Shown here one piece after another: positions 1-10,955 of a stretch of 64,000 nt of DNA; the stretch's first letter is position 1; each line of letters starts with the position of its first letter. A program made the translations under genes and the position numbers. The notes below the pieces were generated by a model, which did no database searches, was not told the DNA's origin, and saw only the letters and a list, made by a program, of their open reading frames with translations. This stretch comes from Enoplosus armatus (Eukaryota; Chordata; Actinopteri; Centrarchiformes; Enoplosidae), in the NCBI RefSeq assembly GCF_043641665.1, contig NC_092189.1, positions 10,547,833 to 10,611,832 of the forward strand. The letters run 5' to 3'.

Positions 1-741
1 CAGGTCATTATATCATGTCATGGAAGTGACAGCGTAAGGAATCTTTGTGAGGATACACCCAGATAAACTAGTGCTGAGTGTGGGTGAGCCCACAAGAATG
101 ACAAATCACAGTCTGACAACATCTGACAACCACATCACATGAAAACAAATAAACATTAGTGAATCTATCCATCCTCCTCCATATTCACCTGTTCAGATCA
201 TTAAGTATTCATTGTAAAAAATAACAGGTAGAATATGCACAAACCAGGAAAACAGTTGTTGCATATTTGAGGGTTAATACAGGGAGGGATATGTGAACTG
301 TGATTAATGATAAAAAACTGCCAAGTCATGGACATACATTGGTTCCATTAGGAAACATTGCAGCCTGGACGACATGATTTAGATTATGAAATATTATGTA
401 CTCAATTGCTCAACACGTTTCTTGGGTATTAAATTTGTCCCCTTTAGCAACACAGCCAAGAAATGAATCATCTCACACACTTGCATGTTTCACTTTCAAG
501 CACACACAGGCAGTGTTGAAAGCTTTCTTATATTAAGCGTTATGCATTAGCAGCTCTCTGGGTTTGTGCTGCTTCAGGGTCTGAGTGCATCAACCGGATG
601 TGGCTCTGGTGAGTTGAGCACCTCCAGCTGACTGTTCAGACCTTGTTGTAGGGGATCTCCCCTTCCACATCTGCTTCATGTTAGGCCCTGAGGGCCAGTA
701 CAGGAGGGCCCAACAATGCACTCAGCTTCTCTCTTTCTCAG

Positions 742-828
742 TGGGGGATGGCAGGAGAATGCCTGATGAACAGCACAGAGACACACAGCCTGATGGCCAG
801 AGGCTGGAAACTGAATTATATAAAACAG
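742..828 (+). CDS. Candidate internal exon of an unidentified plus-strand gene
   Basis: The stretch is bounded by a strong pyrimidine tract with a CTTTCTCAG acceptor and an ACAG|GTATGA donor. It is open in the frame reading GDGRRMPDEQHRDTQPD. It ends in phase 1, which joins in frame to the candidate terminal exon at 1442-1659. I do not recognise the protein. The only support is splice signals, an open frame and the linked downstream exon with a poly(A) signal, so this could be chance. Confidence 0.22.
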
Positions 829-1441
829 GTATGATGATAAAGAGCAAAAACAAAACAGTGCAGAACGCAAAGGTAATCCCTCTGTCCATACATACACAAA
901 CAAACATGAGAGGCAAAAGAAGGAATGACAAACACACACAAAAACAGTGTTCTGCCCTCTATTATTTTGAATGGATGACCTTGAATGGAGTACATTAGCT
1001 TTTTCAGTTGGCACTTCAGTTTCGTTTTTGTGAGGGTAACAACCTTGTGATGGATTCAGATCAGCAGGAAAGAGACCCAAGATATGAGGTAGAGCTCAGG
1101 AAATGGGTCAAATGAGACTTACTTTGAGTCACACATGAGAAAACATTCAAATAGTATTTGCTCTCTGTTCTGCTCAGACGCTTGCATCCCCTATATACAT
1201 TCCCTACACACTGTAGCTGCAGACATTTTCTGGAGGGGCTCTTCAGGGACATGCAGATGCTGTAACAGAGGTCACGTCTTCAAAATTTACAAGGTGCAGC
1301 AGTTTGTTATTGCGTAACATATGCACACTGATTTGATTTATGTGTGACCTACATCTAATAGCCTTTCCCCAGGTAGTGGGCATGATTGATGTTTACTTTC
1401 ACAGGATACAGTACCTGAAGACAGCCATCCGCTTTGCTTAG

Positions 1442-1659
1442 GTCCCTGTGCCCCCCCCCTACCACCCCTCTCCCAAGCTCCTCTCAGCCTGGTGGGTTCA
1501 CCTCTGGGCCAGCTCCCTGTGAATCAGCCCCAGATGTGTCAGACGGCGAAGCATACGGCACAGAAAAGCCCACCCAGCAGCAAACGTCAAAACGGACCCC
1601 CTTCAAATCCCTCGTCAAGGTTTATCATCGGCTGTTTGTGTCATTGTGTGAATAACTAG
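1442..1659 (+). CDS. Candidate 3'-terminal exon of the same unidentified plus-strand gene
   Basis: It follows a TTTGCTTAG acceptor. Joined to the exon ending at 828 it stays open in a Pro/Ser/Gln/Lys-rich frame (for example KHTAQKSPPSSKRQNGPP) to a TAG at 1657-1659. An AATAAA lies about 100 bases further on. A second open frame over the same bases with a TCAAG|GTTTAT donor is an alternative reading. No known family is recognised. Confidence 0.22.
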
Positions 1660-1756
1660 ATTACCTCTGAAAAACACATTAGTCATCACTGTGGTTGGTG
1701 GTGCTTGTTACGCAAACAAGCTGAGTTTAATGGATAAGAGATACTGTAAATGAAAC

Positions 1757-1762
1757 AATAAA
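1757..1762 (+). terminator. AATAAA poly(A) signal candidate
   Basis: A canonical AATAAA hexamer lies about 100 bases after the stop of the candidate plus-strand terminal exon. It is meaningful only if that exon is real. Confidence 0.2.
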
Positions 1763-1769
1763 TGAAAAG

Positions 1770-4420
1770 TAATTCCAGTAATAACGTCTTGTCTGTCTCT
1801 TGCAGATATTATTATCTTATCACAGCAGCTTTCTTTAGTGTAAGAAACTCATCTTAATTTTCTCCACAGCTTAGTAAGCAACATGCCATGTACAGATGAA
1901 GTAGAAAACAAAAAAGAAACACATGTTTTGCGTCACAGGAGCCTTTAAAAGTGTTTATCGCCACCTGAGGATATTTACTCTGTATAGATCAGGTATCAGC
2001 AGCCCAACATCTGTAATCTGTTCTTGAATTCACGCACTCAAGAGCTGGTGTGAGGATTTCCTGGCATATTCCTGGAGTCATCGTGACATTAAGTGCTTCT
2101 ACCACTCCTACACGTATTGGATGAAAGTTCACACAATCTTCATCAAAGTGCACATTTAGACTTTAACAACATCACTATTAAACCTGGATCACTGGAGCGA
2201 GCTGATCTTGAAAGAAATGTTGTGGTTTCTTGTAAACTGGCACAGGAAGTGTTTCCTATTTCTGTGTCCACATCATCTGGCCAGACTGGCAAGTCTACGT
2301 TGTGTCACAGGGGTGTGAGGACTTAAAATATAGTCAGGGGACTGAAAGTCATTGTTTTGAGGTTGTTAAGGAAGGAATTTGGCTAGACCAGTTTTTCAAA
2401 ATATAGATGAGTAAGTGAGAGTGTCGTGTTAGATTGCAGATGAGGCCCTGGTGTTTGTTTTGGTGCGTGGTCACCCTGGCAGGGTGGTGCTTGTCATTGC
2501 ACATCTGTGAGTGAGCTAAATGATTTGTGTGGGATCAGAGCAGCGGTGGGGGCGGGGACCAGAGAAGAGGGAGGGAGCGGGGGGGGGCTACGCAACCACG
2601 TCATGTCGGACCCAGAGAGAGCCATCTGTATTATGTCATGGCTGCCGGGGCACTCCACCCTTTGCTTTCTATTTCTCCATTTCTCTCCCTCCCAGACTCC
2701 ATCACCCACTGTTTCTCTTGCTTTGCTGTACTGCTCTGTGTGTTTTCAGTCTTGTGTTACTGACTCAGTCATCGCTGCCCAGTTGTTCATGTGCCATGTT
2801 GCATGCCTCTAACGGAAATGTGACCCAAAGACAGAATATCTCTGTCTGTGTTTGTACTTTGACCAAACCTTTAAACCAAAACCAAACCAAACTTCTTTCT
2901 CCATCTTCATCCTATCTTCTTTCTGCCTTTCATCTTGCGTCTGTCAATCCATCCTTATATTTGCCACTAATGACTGTCCACCTCCAGCTTTTGACTGACA
3001 GCTCTCTGTCTGCACTTGCCTGTCTCATTTGATGTTCTCCATTGCTCCTGCAGCACCACCTGAAAACCAGACGAGGACACTAAACTGCCTGTAATTAAGT
3101 GAAGGAGTGTTCCCTTTAGGAGCTCCAGCTAATTCCTGAATGAATGAAAGTCAAAGTTGAAAGTTGATGAGAAAGAACGTTGAAGTTTTGCCTCAATTCG
3201 AGGCTGTCAGAACCACAGCACCAAATCTGAAGGAAGATTCATTATTGACTTGTACTTTTGAATATCAGAACATACTGTACAATATAAATGTTCTGTATCT
3301 GCACCCTAGTGTTTTCAGTAATAAGTAAACAAGGGCAACAGGCACGCCCTGTAACAAATCTATTACACTGCTGCTGTCTCTCTCACCCACACACAATAAA
3401 CAGAGCGTCAGACAATAACTGCTGAGAGCTTTAACAAGGCTGTAAACCCTTTCAGTTTATGGTTGATCCTACGGGCCAGGGACTCTGCCCTCTACTGTTT
3501 CTACCTGCGGGCTCATTGTCAGATGGCCTGGATGTTTGCTTTGACGTGGAGAGAGCGGGTTGGGTAGTAAATAATATTCAGTATCGTGTGGCATTGTTGA
3601 CAATATAATTGCTGTTACATTAACATCAATCTCACTGACGACAGGACATGACTAATGAAAATATGAAGATGACCTGGATGGACTTGTCAACAGAGAGATT
3701 TATTGATTCTTCTCACCTTTGCCCTTCATGTCTGCGTGGCTACATGCACTTCCTCCTCACACTTTTGATTAAGAGAAAAAAATGTATATCATGGCTACTT
3801 AATACATGATTTGATTTGAGAATGCATGCTCCTGCTCTTGATTGTAATTGGAAAGGCTCTGAGTAATATAAGACATGATAAGTATAGAAGTCAAACTAAT
3901 GGGTGTAAAACTTATTCTGTGATTTCATGTTGGATTTCTTGCACCATCTTGTGGCCAAAGACTGTCACTAAACGTTGGTGTAAAATCCTTGCACATTATC
4001 ACCACGGGTCAAATTTCACTAACGGCAATGGAAAATTCAGGTTGGTGCCAGTTGATTGTTCTTCCATGACAAGGAAAATGTAAGAATATATTATTGTTAC
4101 TTTTACTTTGATTCATGTTGTATACACTGGATTAATATATGTGAAGAGAATCACATACATATGGAAATGATGCGACACTCAAAACTTTCTTGGTCAAGAA
4201 AAAACTGCTATGATACCGCATGTTAATCGCAAAATGGTCTTTCCTTACAATAAAGAAAGTGCATAATGCTGTGAATACACATTGAATCAATAAATTAAAT
4301 AAATGAGTGTGCACTCCACACTATCATAAGGAAGTGGGGTACTTGTGCCGGTTCCATATACTTACATTTCCAGATGCTTGCAGGAAGAAAGGAACCAGAG
4401 GACCATTTGCTGCTCGTTAG
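1770..4420. other. Non-coding stretch left of kiaa1191
   Basis: I see no supported gene here. Open frames near 2.5-3.0 kb (G-rich start, then a pyrimidine-rich stretch) and 3.8-4.1 kb lack flanking splice sites and homology I can recognise. The sequence is AT-rich single-copy-looking DNA with a run of G at about 2580. Confidence 0.4.
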
Positions 4421-4427
4421 TATCAGA

Positions 4428-4433
4428 TTTATT
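4428..4433 (-). terminator. Distal poly(A) signal candidate of kiaa1191
   Basis: Minus-strand AATAAA about 1.04 kb after the kiaa1191 stop. A nearer copy lies at 5188-5193, about 270 bases after the stop. Either or both may end the transcript. Confidence 0.35.
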
Positions 4434-5187
4434 TACAGATGTAAGTGGGAGACGATCTCCCTTGTGCAATTAATTAATGGAATTCATCAACTTTTTTTCA
4501 AATAAAAACAGCAGGGATTCTTGGATTGTGGCACAGAAAAGGCAAAATTGAAAATGACCACTTCAATGCTTTGTATTTTTATAGCATCTTGAAACAATAT
4601 TGTGATGCAATATAAAAATGTGATAAATCCAACATACCAACTACTATCTAGAATGAACAATGTTGATTTAAAGCAGAACAATCTGAAAATACTTAAGTTG
4701 AAATAAAAAAAAAATCACTTCAGGTCAGCAGTCATAGGCTCTCACGAAGTAAAATAAGATGCTCTTCCACATAATAAAAAAAACAAAAGCTTAGCTTAGA
4801 TGGCAGGAATGCCAAAAGCAAAGACGCAGCAAATTTAGGCACAATATCAGTCATACCACACTATACTCTGCATGCTAACAGAGAAAAGCACTACACTACA
4901 AATCTGTGAGCTTATTTAAAATAAAAAAATCATAATACAAGTGAGGCAACTGATTATTATGCATTGAAATAGCTGGTCAGTTTTTCTATGAGAAGCAATA
5001 CTTAAGTGATAAGCTTGAGCAGAGGACTGACAAGATATTTCAACATTAATCTCATGCCATCAGTGACAACAGAACAAGGACAGCAAGGCAATGCATGCCA
5101 ATGCACCCATTACATGACAGAAGAACAATAATAATACAAAGCAGTGCCATCTTTAGGGATGACAAATGAAGTTACTTAATATGGGGT

Positions 5188-5193
5188 TTTATT
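5188..5193 (-). terminator. Proximal poly(A) signal candidate of kiaa1191
   Basis: Minus-strand AATAAA within the probable 3' UTR of kiaa1191, about 270 bases past the TGA at 5466-5468. Confidence 0.35.
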
Positions 5194-5465
5194 TGGACCA
5201 ATGAGTTGGAAGAGATAGGAAAGGGATGGTGTGGACTAACAGGAGACAGCAATCCATCTGATTAGGTCCACTGGGAGGAATAACAGTGCAGTCATGTCTC
5301 TGGGGCTAGTGAGCTAATAATATAGGTGGACCTCATTCCTCTCAGCCTCAGTGAATTTGCAGAGAGGCGGAGGGGACAGAGGAAGGCAGGAAAACAAATA
5401 AGCAACAAGACGGAGAAAACAATTAAGATGTGGTGTAGAGGTGTAACTACACAGCTGGTCTGGCT

Positions 5466-5671
5466 TCAGAAGCCCGAGGGTGTTAAAACATTCATGTCCC
5501 GAGGTTTGAGTTTGTGTGGCCGTGGGGGCACCCGCTTGGCCTCAATGCCCGAGATTTCAATTTTGGGGGGCATGAAGTTGGCAGGGTCCTCCACCTTGAA
5601 GTTGACCTGGCTGTTTGTGCCATCCATGGTAGAGGACTTCTGCATGCCAAAGTAGGACTGCAGTGAGAAGC
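5466..5671 (-). CDS. kiaa1191: kiaa1191 coding exon 7 (C-terminus and stop)
   Basis: It follows a CTCCTACAG acceptor and encodes residues 274-340 plus the second part of G273. It includes FKVEDPANFMPPKIEISGIE and the conserved end LKPRDMNVLTPSGF before TGA. Confidence 0.95.
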
Positions 5672-8600
5672 CTGTAGGAGAGAGGAGGAAATGGTAAATG
5701 TTGTCAGTAATGATTTAATCTAGCAGTTATAGGGAGCAGCTTTAGTGTCCTGGTTTTAAAGACCACGTGACCTCACTATTGGTTGTGGTTTCACGTGCAA
5801 AACCACACCCAGGTGTGGTCAGGGGTGAAACAGGCCTCAGAAATCATCAATGATGGAGATTTATTGTTCGTCTAATGTTAGTCTTTGTATGAAAACAATA
5901 TAACACCTGTAATATAAGTGATAAGAGGGTCCCATCTTGTGTCTTAATTTTTGGGAGGCAACCCTTTTGTTTACATTTGGATTGCAGATTGTGGCTTCAA
6001 CATAGCCCCACCCAGTCACTGGAAAATCCCCACTGATTTCAAGAGCTATTCAGTGGCAACCAGGGTTAATCTGTGGCAATGGAACCCGCATTATTGTATT
6101 AGAAAAAAAAACAATCAGCGAGAGCCTAACCAGAGTTTGTCATGGCACAAGGTTCAACCTATTGCTAAGAGAATCTATACCATCTGCTGTGCATTAAAAA
6201 CGTAAAAATACTGAAATACAGTCTAGATCTAGATGCAGGACTGGATATAAATTTCTCACCTGTGCTGGTGTCAGAGCCTGGGTCAGTGGGGGACTTCTGT
6301 ACCACTGACCGAGTTCCAAAGAAGCTCCACCTCTCTCCTCCTCCTCCTCCTCCTCCTCCTCCTCCTCCCTCATTTCCTCCCATGTCTGTGCTAGGGTTGG
6401 GACTGGTGAGCTCTGGGGTGGCAAAAAAAGGCGCAGGACTCAGCTGGAACCAGCTCCTGTATTTCCGCCAAGCAAGAGAAAGACATGAACATACAAGCAA
6501 ACATGGGAAGTATATGCCACATGGCACCTAATATGGGCCATGTTGGGAAATGAAGCATGTTATAGTAGGGGTTCTGTTTCCATCCACTTCAACATAACAT
6601 TCTGGATTTAGATCAAATAACAATACGAGCTAACCACTTCAGCAGCATGACCCTTACCTGCGACTAAGCGCCGGTGATGTGTGGGGACTAACACAGGGGG
6701 TGACACTGGGGGTGACACTGGGGGTGACGGAGGGGGTGACGGAGGGGGTGCCGGAGGGGGTGGATTGTGCTGATGTTGTAAGCCTGTCCTCCTTGAAGTC
6801 CCCGCTTGGCATTCTCAACTTCTGCACAGACAGAAAAAAAAACAAGCAATGAAACAAACAATGAAGGAATACCCTCCACTGATCCAGAATCACCCTATAT
6901 ATTTGAAAGTTATTAAAACAAGTTTTAATATTCATAAACACAGTTGGCTGGTTGTTCGTTTTTGACTTGTGCGGCCTGTACAAGCAGCACAGCTGTGGCA
7001 CTTCCCCCCCCAAAGTCCATGTTGGACGAACAGCATATGTTTGTGAGAGATGTGTCAGAGATACAGCATTGATCTTATTTAAAATGCAAACACTCCCTGA
7101 ATACACAATCTAAAAAGGTCAGCAGTGTTTTTCTGGACCTGCTGATCAAAAATAATAACAGTGCGTCACAGACCCTCTGAGCCTATCACCTGTGACCATG
7201 GGGTGTGGGTGGGAAAAGAGAGAGAGCGAGACACAGAGAAAGGACTGCTTTATGAGAAAATTGTGGTGATTTGATGGTGAGCCACATTATTAGCAAACAT
7301 CAAAATAAGCTTTCATAAGCACAGAGCTAAAAAGTTTTAAAGGCCATTATTTCTATGAACATAAACTGCTTGAGACTCACTCAGAAAACTGATTGCACGA
7401 CCTGCAACACGTGAGTATAACCTGGTCTGGTTTTGTATCACTCCTCTTCTATTCTAACAAAAGCTAGTTTTAGATCCTGATAACTCTAAGAAACAAAATA
7501 CATGCTCAACCATACTTGCCTTGACATTTAGGTTTATTTCAGTAATGATCTCTGGAAGAATATTTTCAATGTGCAGTCTCCATTCAATGTGGGTATATTC
7601 CCATCCATATGTTGACCGTCCTTGCAAACTCATCCCAATCTTGTATATGGGGTCCTGCATTCTGCTCAGGACAGTGGCCACTGTGCAAATGAATAACAGG
7701 GAGCATCCCCTTGGCTTTTATTTCCCGTGTATTATTTGGGTCAGTATACTATTAGATTTCATCACTGCTCCAACCCTGCTGAACCTCAGCCAGAATATTC
7801 CAAATCAGACCTCAACAACACTTTGGCATTTGCACTACTTTTGTTTGCAGTGGGGAAAACATGTTTCACACTAGACCCAGTGCTTCTCATGTATTTATAG
7901 GTAAGGACATTTTATTACAAATACGTTTACAAAAAAACATCTTATGATCAACTCGTGATAGCACATGACAGGCAGACGTGCGGCTCGTGTAGAATATGTA
8001 TTAAATAAACCTGGGAACCAGCCCCAGTTGTGCCACTCCTTTATTATCATTAAGCTAGTTTACATGATAATACATGAGGGGTACACATTATAGCTAGTTT
8101 CCCCTCAGGAAGCTGGGGTTAGATAGAGACATAACGGTTTCCAAAGCAGTTTTTTAGAAAACCCACAACCCTCTTGAGATATGACAGCGGTCTCTGATGA
8201 ATTTCCTTCTCTGTAGCTTCCACTCTTATTAAGCAATATTACCGTTAAGTGTAACGCTAGCGTTAGTTAGCAGGCGTTAAGCTAACATTAACCCTGGACT
8301 GCCACATAACAGCTAACCAACAAAAGTTAACGACAGTCTCTATGCTTCTGACTCAGTTGTGAGCTCCACGGTAGTTTAACTTAAGTTAACATAGGCTGAT
8401 GATTAACAGTTCACGTTATGAAGAAATTAGTTTCTTTACTCGGGTTACCCTTGCTCGAATGCCAGCGTTTCTAGCTAGCCTAACGTTACGATGTTGCTTT
8501 GCTAAAGGCCTGCTTTCCGGCCTGAATGTACAAATACTCTAGCTTAACACAACAATTCCTTGACATACCTTTTTATGATTAGATTTCTTTGGCGTTCCAG

Positions 8601-10955
8601 TCCGATAGATTCCTTAATTTCGTCCATAATTAGCTGTTTTAACAAGTTTAAGGGACTATTTCTCGAAAACACAGACGATATCGTCTGTACACAACGCAGT
8701 GGGCCTCCAAAACGTCTCTTTTGTTAGAAGCTCGCTGATTGGTCCGTTTGAGAAAATAAGGGGGCTCGATTCATTTAAGGGCGTTGCCTGGCAACATTGC
8801 CAATCGAAGCGGAGCCAGCACAGAGCTGATTATGTAATTTGTTTACCAAGATGTTTTTCAATGTTTAGCCTGCAATCACTCATCAGGCTACAATAGTGTG
8901 GTACTATCATATAATTTCTCACAATAATACTTCCTTATTTTATGTAATAACACAGACCATATATATTTTAGTGAAGAACATAGTCCGCATAATGTGCTAC
9001 TGAAATGTTGCTGTAGCCTAGGGTTGTGACAGGTCAGTTGATAGCACTTGAAACGTGAGCACTGGTCAAGGAAACTGGACAAATCTTGACAGAAAAAAAA
9101 AACAGCCTTTGTACATACATGCAATCTCAGCCTACTGTGCACAAAGGTGTATGCACAGCACCCTCCTCTGTGACTTTCTAAAGAAGTCTTTGCTAAGCGT
9201 CTGGACCCACATACCAAAGATCAAGCCCAATACTTAATACTTACAACTGGTTAATATTTAACTCCCAATTTTGTTTATTTTATTTATGCAAGTTGTATTT
9301 TGATGACTGAGACATTATTCTTGTTTTCAGTGTTCATGGGATGTTAATGCATTGCATTGTGATCATGAAAACATTTTCAGAGCTTGTGCAGCAACGTGAC
9401 ATTTACAAACCAAATCTTTCCATCCTGTTGGAATCTAATCTAGCAAAAAGTTTACTGGTGGTAGAAAAAACGTGAATAAAAGTTTCAGCCTAAACAGACT
9501 TCATCAAGGTCAGACCTGCGACCTTTCATTCAGGCCTAAACTTCAAGTTGGGCTGCCCTCTAACACACCTGTCACACATATTTTTTTCAGTTATTTATTA
9601 TTATTGGAGGCCAGAGAGAAACCTTTCACTGCTCCTTGGCACATCAAGGCTTCTACCTCCCATTTGTTCATACTCACTGGCAGTGTGCTGTCACCAAGTC
9701 GGTGAAAGCGGGTGTCCTCAGCAGAGAGCCCCTTGTGGGGAGAATACCCAGCATCTGTCAGACCTGCCTGGTGCTCAAACCTCTGTAAGTTCTCCTGGGT
9801 GTGCTCTAAGTGAAGACGGGCATATAGTCAACAGTGGAGACAAAATTAGTCAATGTTTTAACATGCTGCTCTCCGTTCTAGCCAGCTGATACTGATATGA
9901 TTGTTTATCCATATTTGGCAGCCAAGGCAGCAGCCATTTGGACAATCATAGGCAAAGCTTACATAATTCTGTGACTTGTAGAGAAGAAAGTTAGTTTATT
10001 TGTGTCTTTGTAACTTGTATGTCTAGATATTCATCAAAATGAAAATAAATGTTCTTCAATTAAGCTACTCAGTTTTGTTGACTTACTGATCATAAGTGAG
10101 CTCATTAAAGAGGTGGCTTTGGCTTTCACAACAGGCACTGGGGACTTGGCTGGCGTTGATGCCTCAAAAGTCAGCAACTTCCCACCACTCTCGCCTTCCT
10201 AGTCACACAAGTTTATACTGTTAGGATTTACTTACAAAACAGTTACATAACAAATGAGCAAGCAAATTAAACGTGTCCAGGCGTGCACCTAATCTTCACA
10301 AAACAAATTCGATCAGACCGTAAGAACAAACAGGAAAGCACCTCTGCAGTGTTCCTGAACTTGTGCTGTGGGATGACGGGGTCTTTCCATAAGATGTTGA
10401 CAGTCATGTCTGGAGGTGGTGAATGCATGGGGGCATCCATGTGCTCGTCATAGCTGATATTGCGCCGAGTCATTCCAATGGGGCACGATAAGCCCCCAAA
10501 GAGTCCGGATGACATGCCAGACTCAAGAGCTGCAGAAAACCAGCAATAATTTCACGAGTTAGAAAATGTAACGATTATCCCACATGTCAAATATGTCTGT
10601 GTCCGTAAATGCCTGCACACCGAAATGGACAATCCACATATTTATGAATGTATAATGAATGGTGCAATATCTACATCTCTCTATGTGGAATACAGTATAA
10701 TTCCCTTATCTTTCTTTCTTTTGTTATGCAAATTTGTAAATTTGTAAATTATAGTTGTTTTTTAGGTTTAGTAGCTTTTTTATAATGGACTTTATTGTTT
10801 TTTATTTATTATATCCCATACTACACTATCCTGTATGCTGCTGTAACAATGCAAATTTCCCCGCTGAGGGATTAATAAAGGATTATTATATCTTATATTA
10901 TCTTAAATTTGCCAAATCTAAAGTTACCTGGAATGTCTCCTTGTCTTGAGGACAT
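5466..10955 (-). CDS. kiaa1191: p33MONOX / KIAA1191 homologue, complete seven-exon coding region
   Basis: Coding exons on the minus strand are 10928-10955, 10342-10529, 10087-10198, 9678-9805, 6658-6821, 6260-6456 and 5466-5671. Their phases join without error to 340 residues (human about 305). Matches remembered from the human protein run along its length: start MSSRQGDIPAL, then RRNISYDEHMDAP with a PPPD motif, the block QRFEHQAGLTDAGYSPHKGL, SAQSTPS, ERWSFFGTRS, and the tail PHKLKPRDMNVLTPSGF. The family is described in human as a putative flavin-monooxygenase-motif protein expressed in brain, but I know of no firmly established reaction, and no Rossmann GxGxxG is visible here. Fish-specific additions are a TPSV tandem repeat and an 11-residue glycine run. 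The start ATG was chosen because it restores the conserved MxSRQ N-terminus. The adjacent genes are unrelated in function. Confidence 0.93.
6260..6456 (-). CDS. kiaa1191: kiaa1191 coding exon 6 with poly-glycine run
   Basis: It is bounded by an AATACAG acceptor and a CACAG|GTGAGA donor. It encodes SWFQLSPAPFF, NPSTD, eleven glycines from a (GGA)n run at about 6338-6368, then ERWSFFGTRSVVQKSP. The poly-glycine is absent from human p33MONOX as I recall it. Confidence 0.93.
6338..6368. repeat. (CCT)n trinucleotide repeat coding poly-glycine
   Basis: Uninterrupted CCT units on the plus strand within kiaa1191 exon 6. The unit length of three keeps the frame whatever the copy number. Confidence 0.85.
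6658..6821 (-). CDS. kiaa1191: kiaa1191 coding exon 5 with TPSV repeat
   Basis: Acceptor TCTGTGCAG and donor GTCGCAG|GTAAGG. It encodes KLRMPSGDFKEDR and SAQSTPS, both aligned with human, followed by a run of Thr-Pro-Ser-Val units from a 12-base tandem repeat, then SPALSR. Confidence 0.93.
6696..6760 (+). repeat. 12-bp coding minisatellite and potential G-quadruplex
   Basis: Six G5 tracts occur exactly every 12 bases on the plus strand (starts 6696, 6708, 6720, 6732, 6744, 6756), separated by 7-base loops TGACACT or TGACGGA. On the coding strand this is the (TPSV)n repeat of kiaa1191 exon 5. Loop length of 7 is within the usual G4 limit. Confidence 0.8.
7520..7664 (-). CDS. Candidate exon nested in kiaa1191 intron 4 (GC donor)
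   Basis: The frame reads RMQDPIYKIGMSLQGRSTYG, then WEYTHIEWRLHIENILPEII, ending with NLNVK. It stops at a consensus GC-type donor, AAG|GCAAGT. An acceptor CCTGAG at 7665 makes it in frame with the 59-nt start exon at 8569-8627; a better acceptor (GCACAG, exon from 7680) would not be in frame with that start. The exon ends in phase 0, so it could also join kiaa1191 exon 5. I do not recognise the protein. Confidence 0.35.
8569..8627 (-). CDS. Candidate first coding exon inside kiaa1191 intron 4
   Basis: An ATG in good context (AATTATGG) opens MDEIKESIGLERQRNLIIK and runs into a strong AAAAAG|GTATGT donor. It lies 110-170 bases downstream of two CCAAT boxes and a perfect X-box. It could begin a nested ciliary-type gene or an alternative 5' end of kiaa1191. 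The protein is not recognised. Confidence 0.4.
8738..8804 (-). promoter_or_regulatory. RFX X-box plus two CCAAT boxes, candidate internal promoter
   Basis: GTTGCCTGGCAAC at 8783-8795 is a perfect palindromic X-box, the site bound by RFX factors and typical of cilia-gene promoters. A CCAAT box lies at 8800-8804 on the plus strand and another at 8738-8742 on the minus strand. The region is CpG-richer than its surroundings and lies just upstream of the MDEIKES start exon. Being palindromic, it could also serve a plus-strand transcript. Confidence 0.55.
9678..9805 (-). CDS. kiaa1191: kiaa1191 coding exon 4
   Basis: Acceptor TTCACTTAG and donor CTGCCA|GTGAG. It encodes HTQENLQRFEHQAGLTDAGY followed by SPHKGLSAEDTRF, the best conserved block with human p33MONOX. 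It ends in phase 0 and joins exon 5 across a 2.9-kb intron. Confidence 0.94.
10087..10198 (-). CDS. kiaa1191: kiaa1191 coding exon 3
   Basis: Acceptor GTGTGACTAG and donor TGATCA|GTAAGT. It encodes EGESGGKLLTFEASTPAKSP and then VPVVKAKATSLMSSLMI, matching the human VPVVKAKATHVIMNSLI segment. Confidence 0.94.
10342..10529 (-). CDS. kiaa1191: kiaa1191 coding exon 2
   Basis: Acceptor TTTTCTGCAG; the donor is GAG|GTGCTT, a weak match to consensus but the only one giving the conserved AEEGES junction. It encodes ALESGMSSG, GMTRRNISYDEHMDAP and DPVIPQHKFRN, aligned with the human N-terminal third. Confidence 0.92.
10845..10907 (+). mobile_element. LINE L2-type 3' tail fragment
   Basis: AATTTCCCCGCTGAGGGATT followed by AATAAAGGATTATTATATCT is the 3' end typical of teleost L2/Maui-type LINEs. 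Only the tail is visible, inside the intron between kiaa1191 exons 1 and 2. Confidence 0.6.
10928..10955 (-). CDS. kiaa1191: kiaa1191 coding exon 1 (start codon)
   Basis: A 28-base coding part from ATG at 10955 to an AG|GTAACT donor. It gives MSSRQGDIP, which aligns with human MASRQPEVP. The exon probably extends 5' to an acceptor near 11082 (TCTGTCTGTCTAG) as untranslated sequence. Confidence 0.88.
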
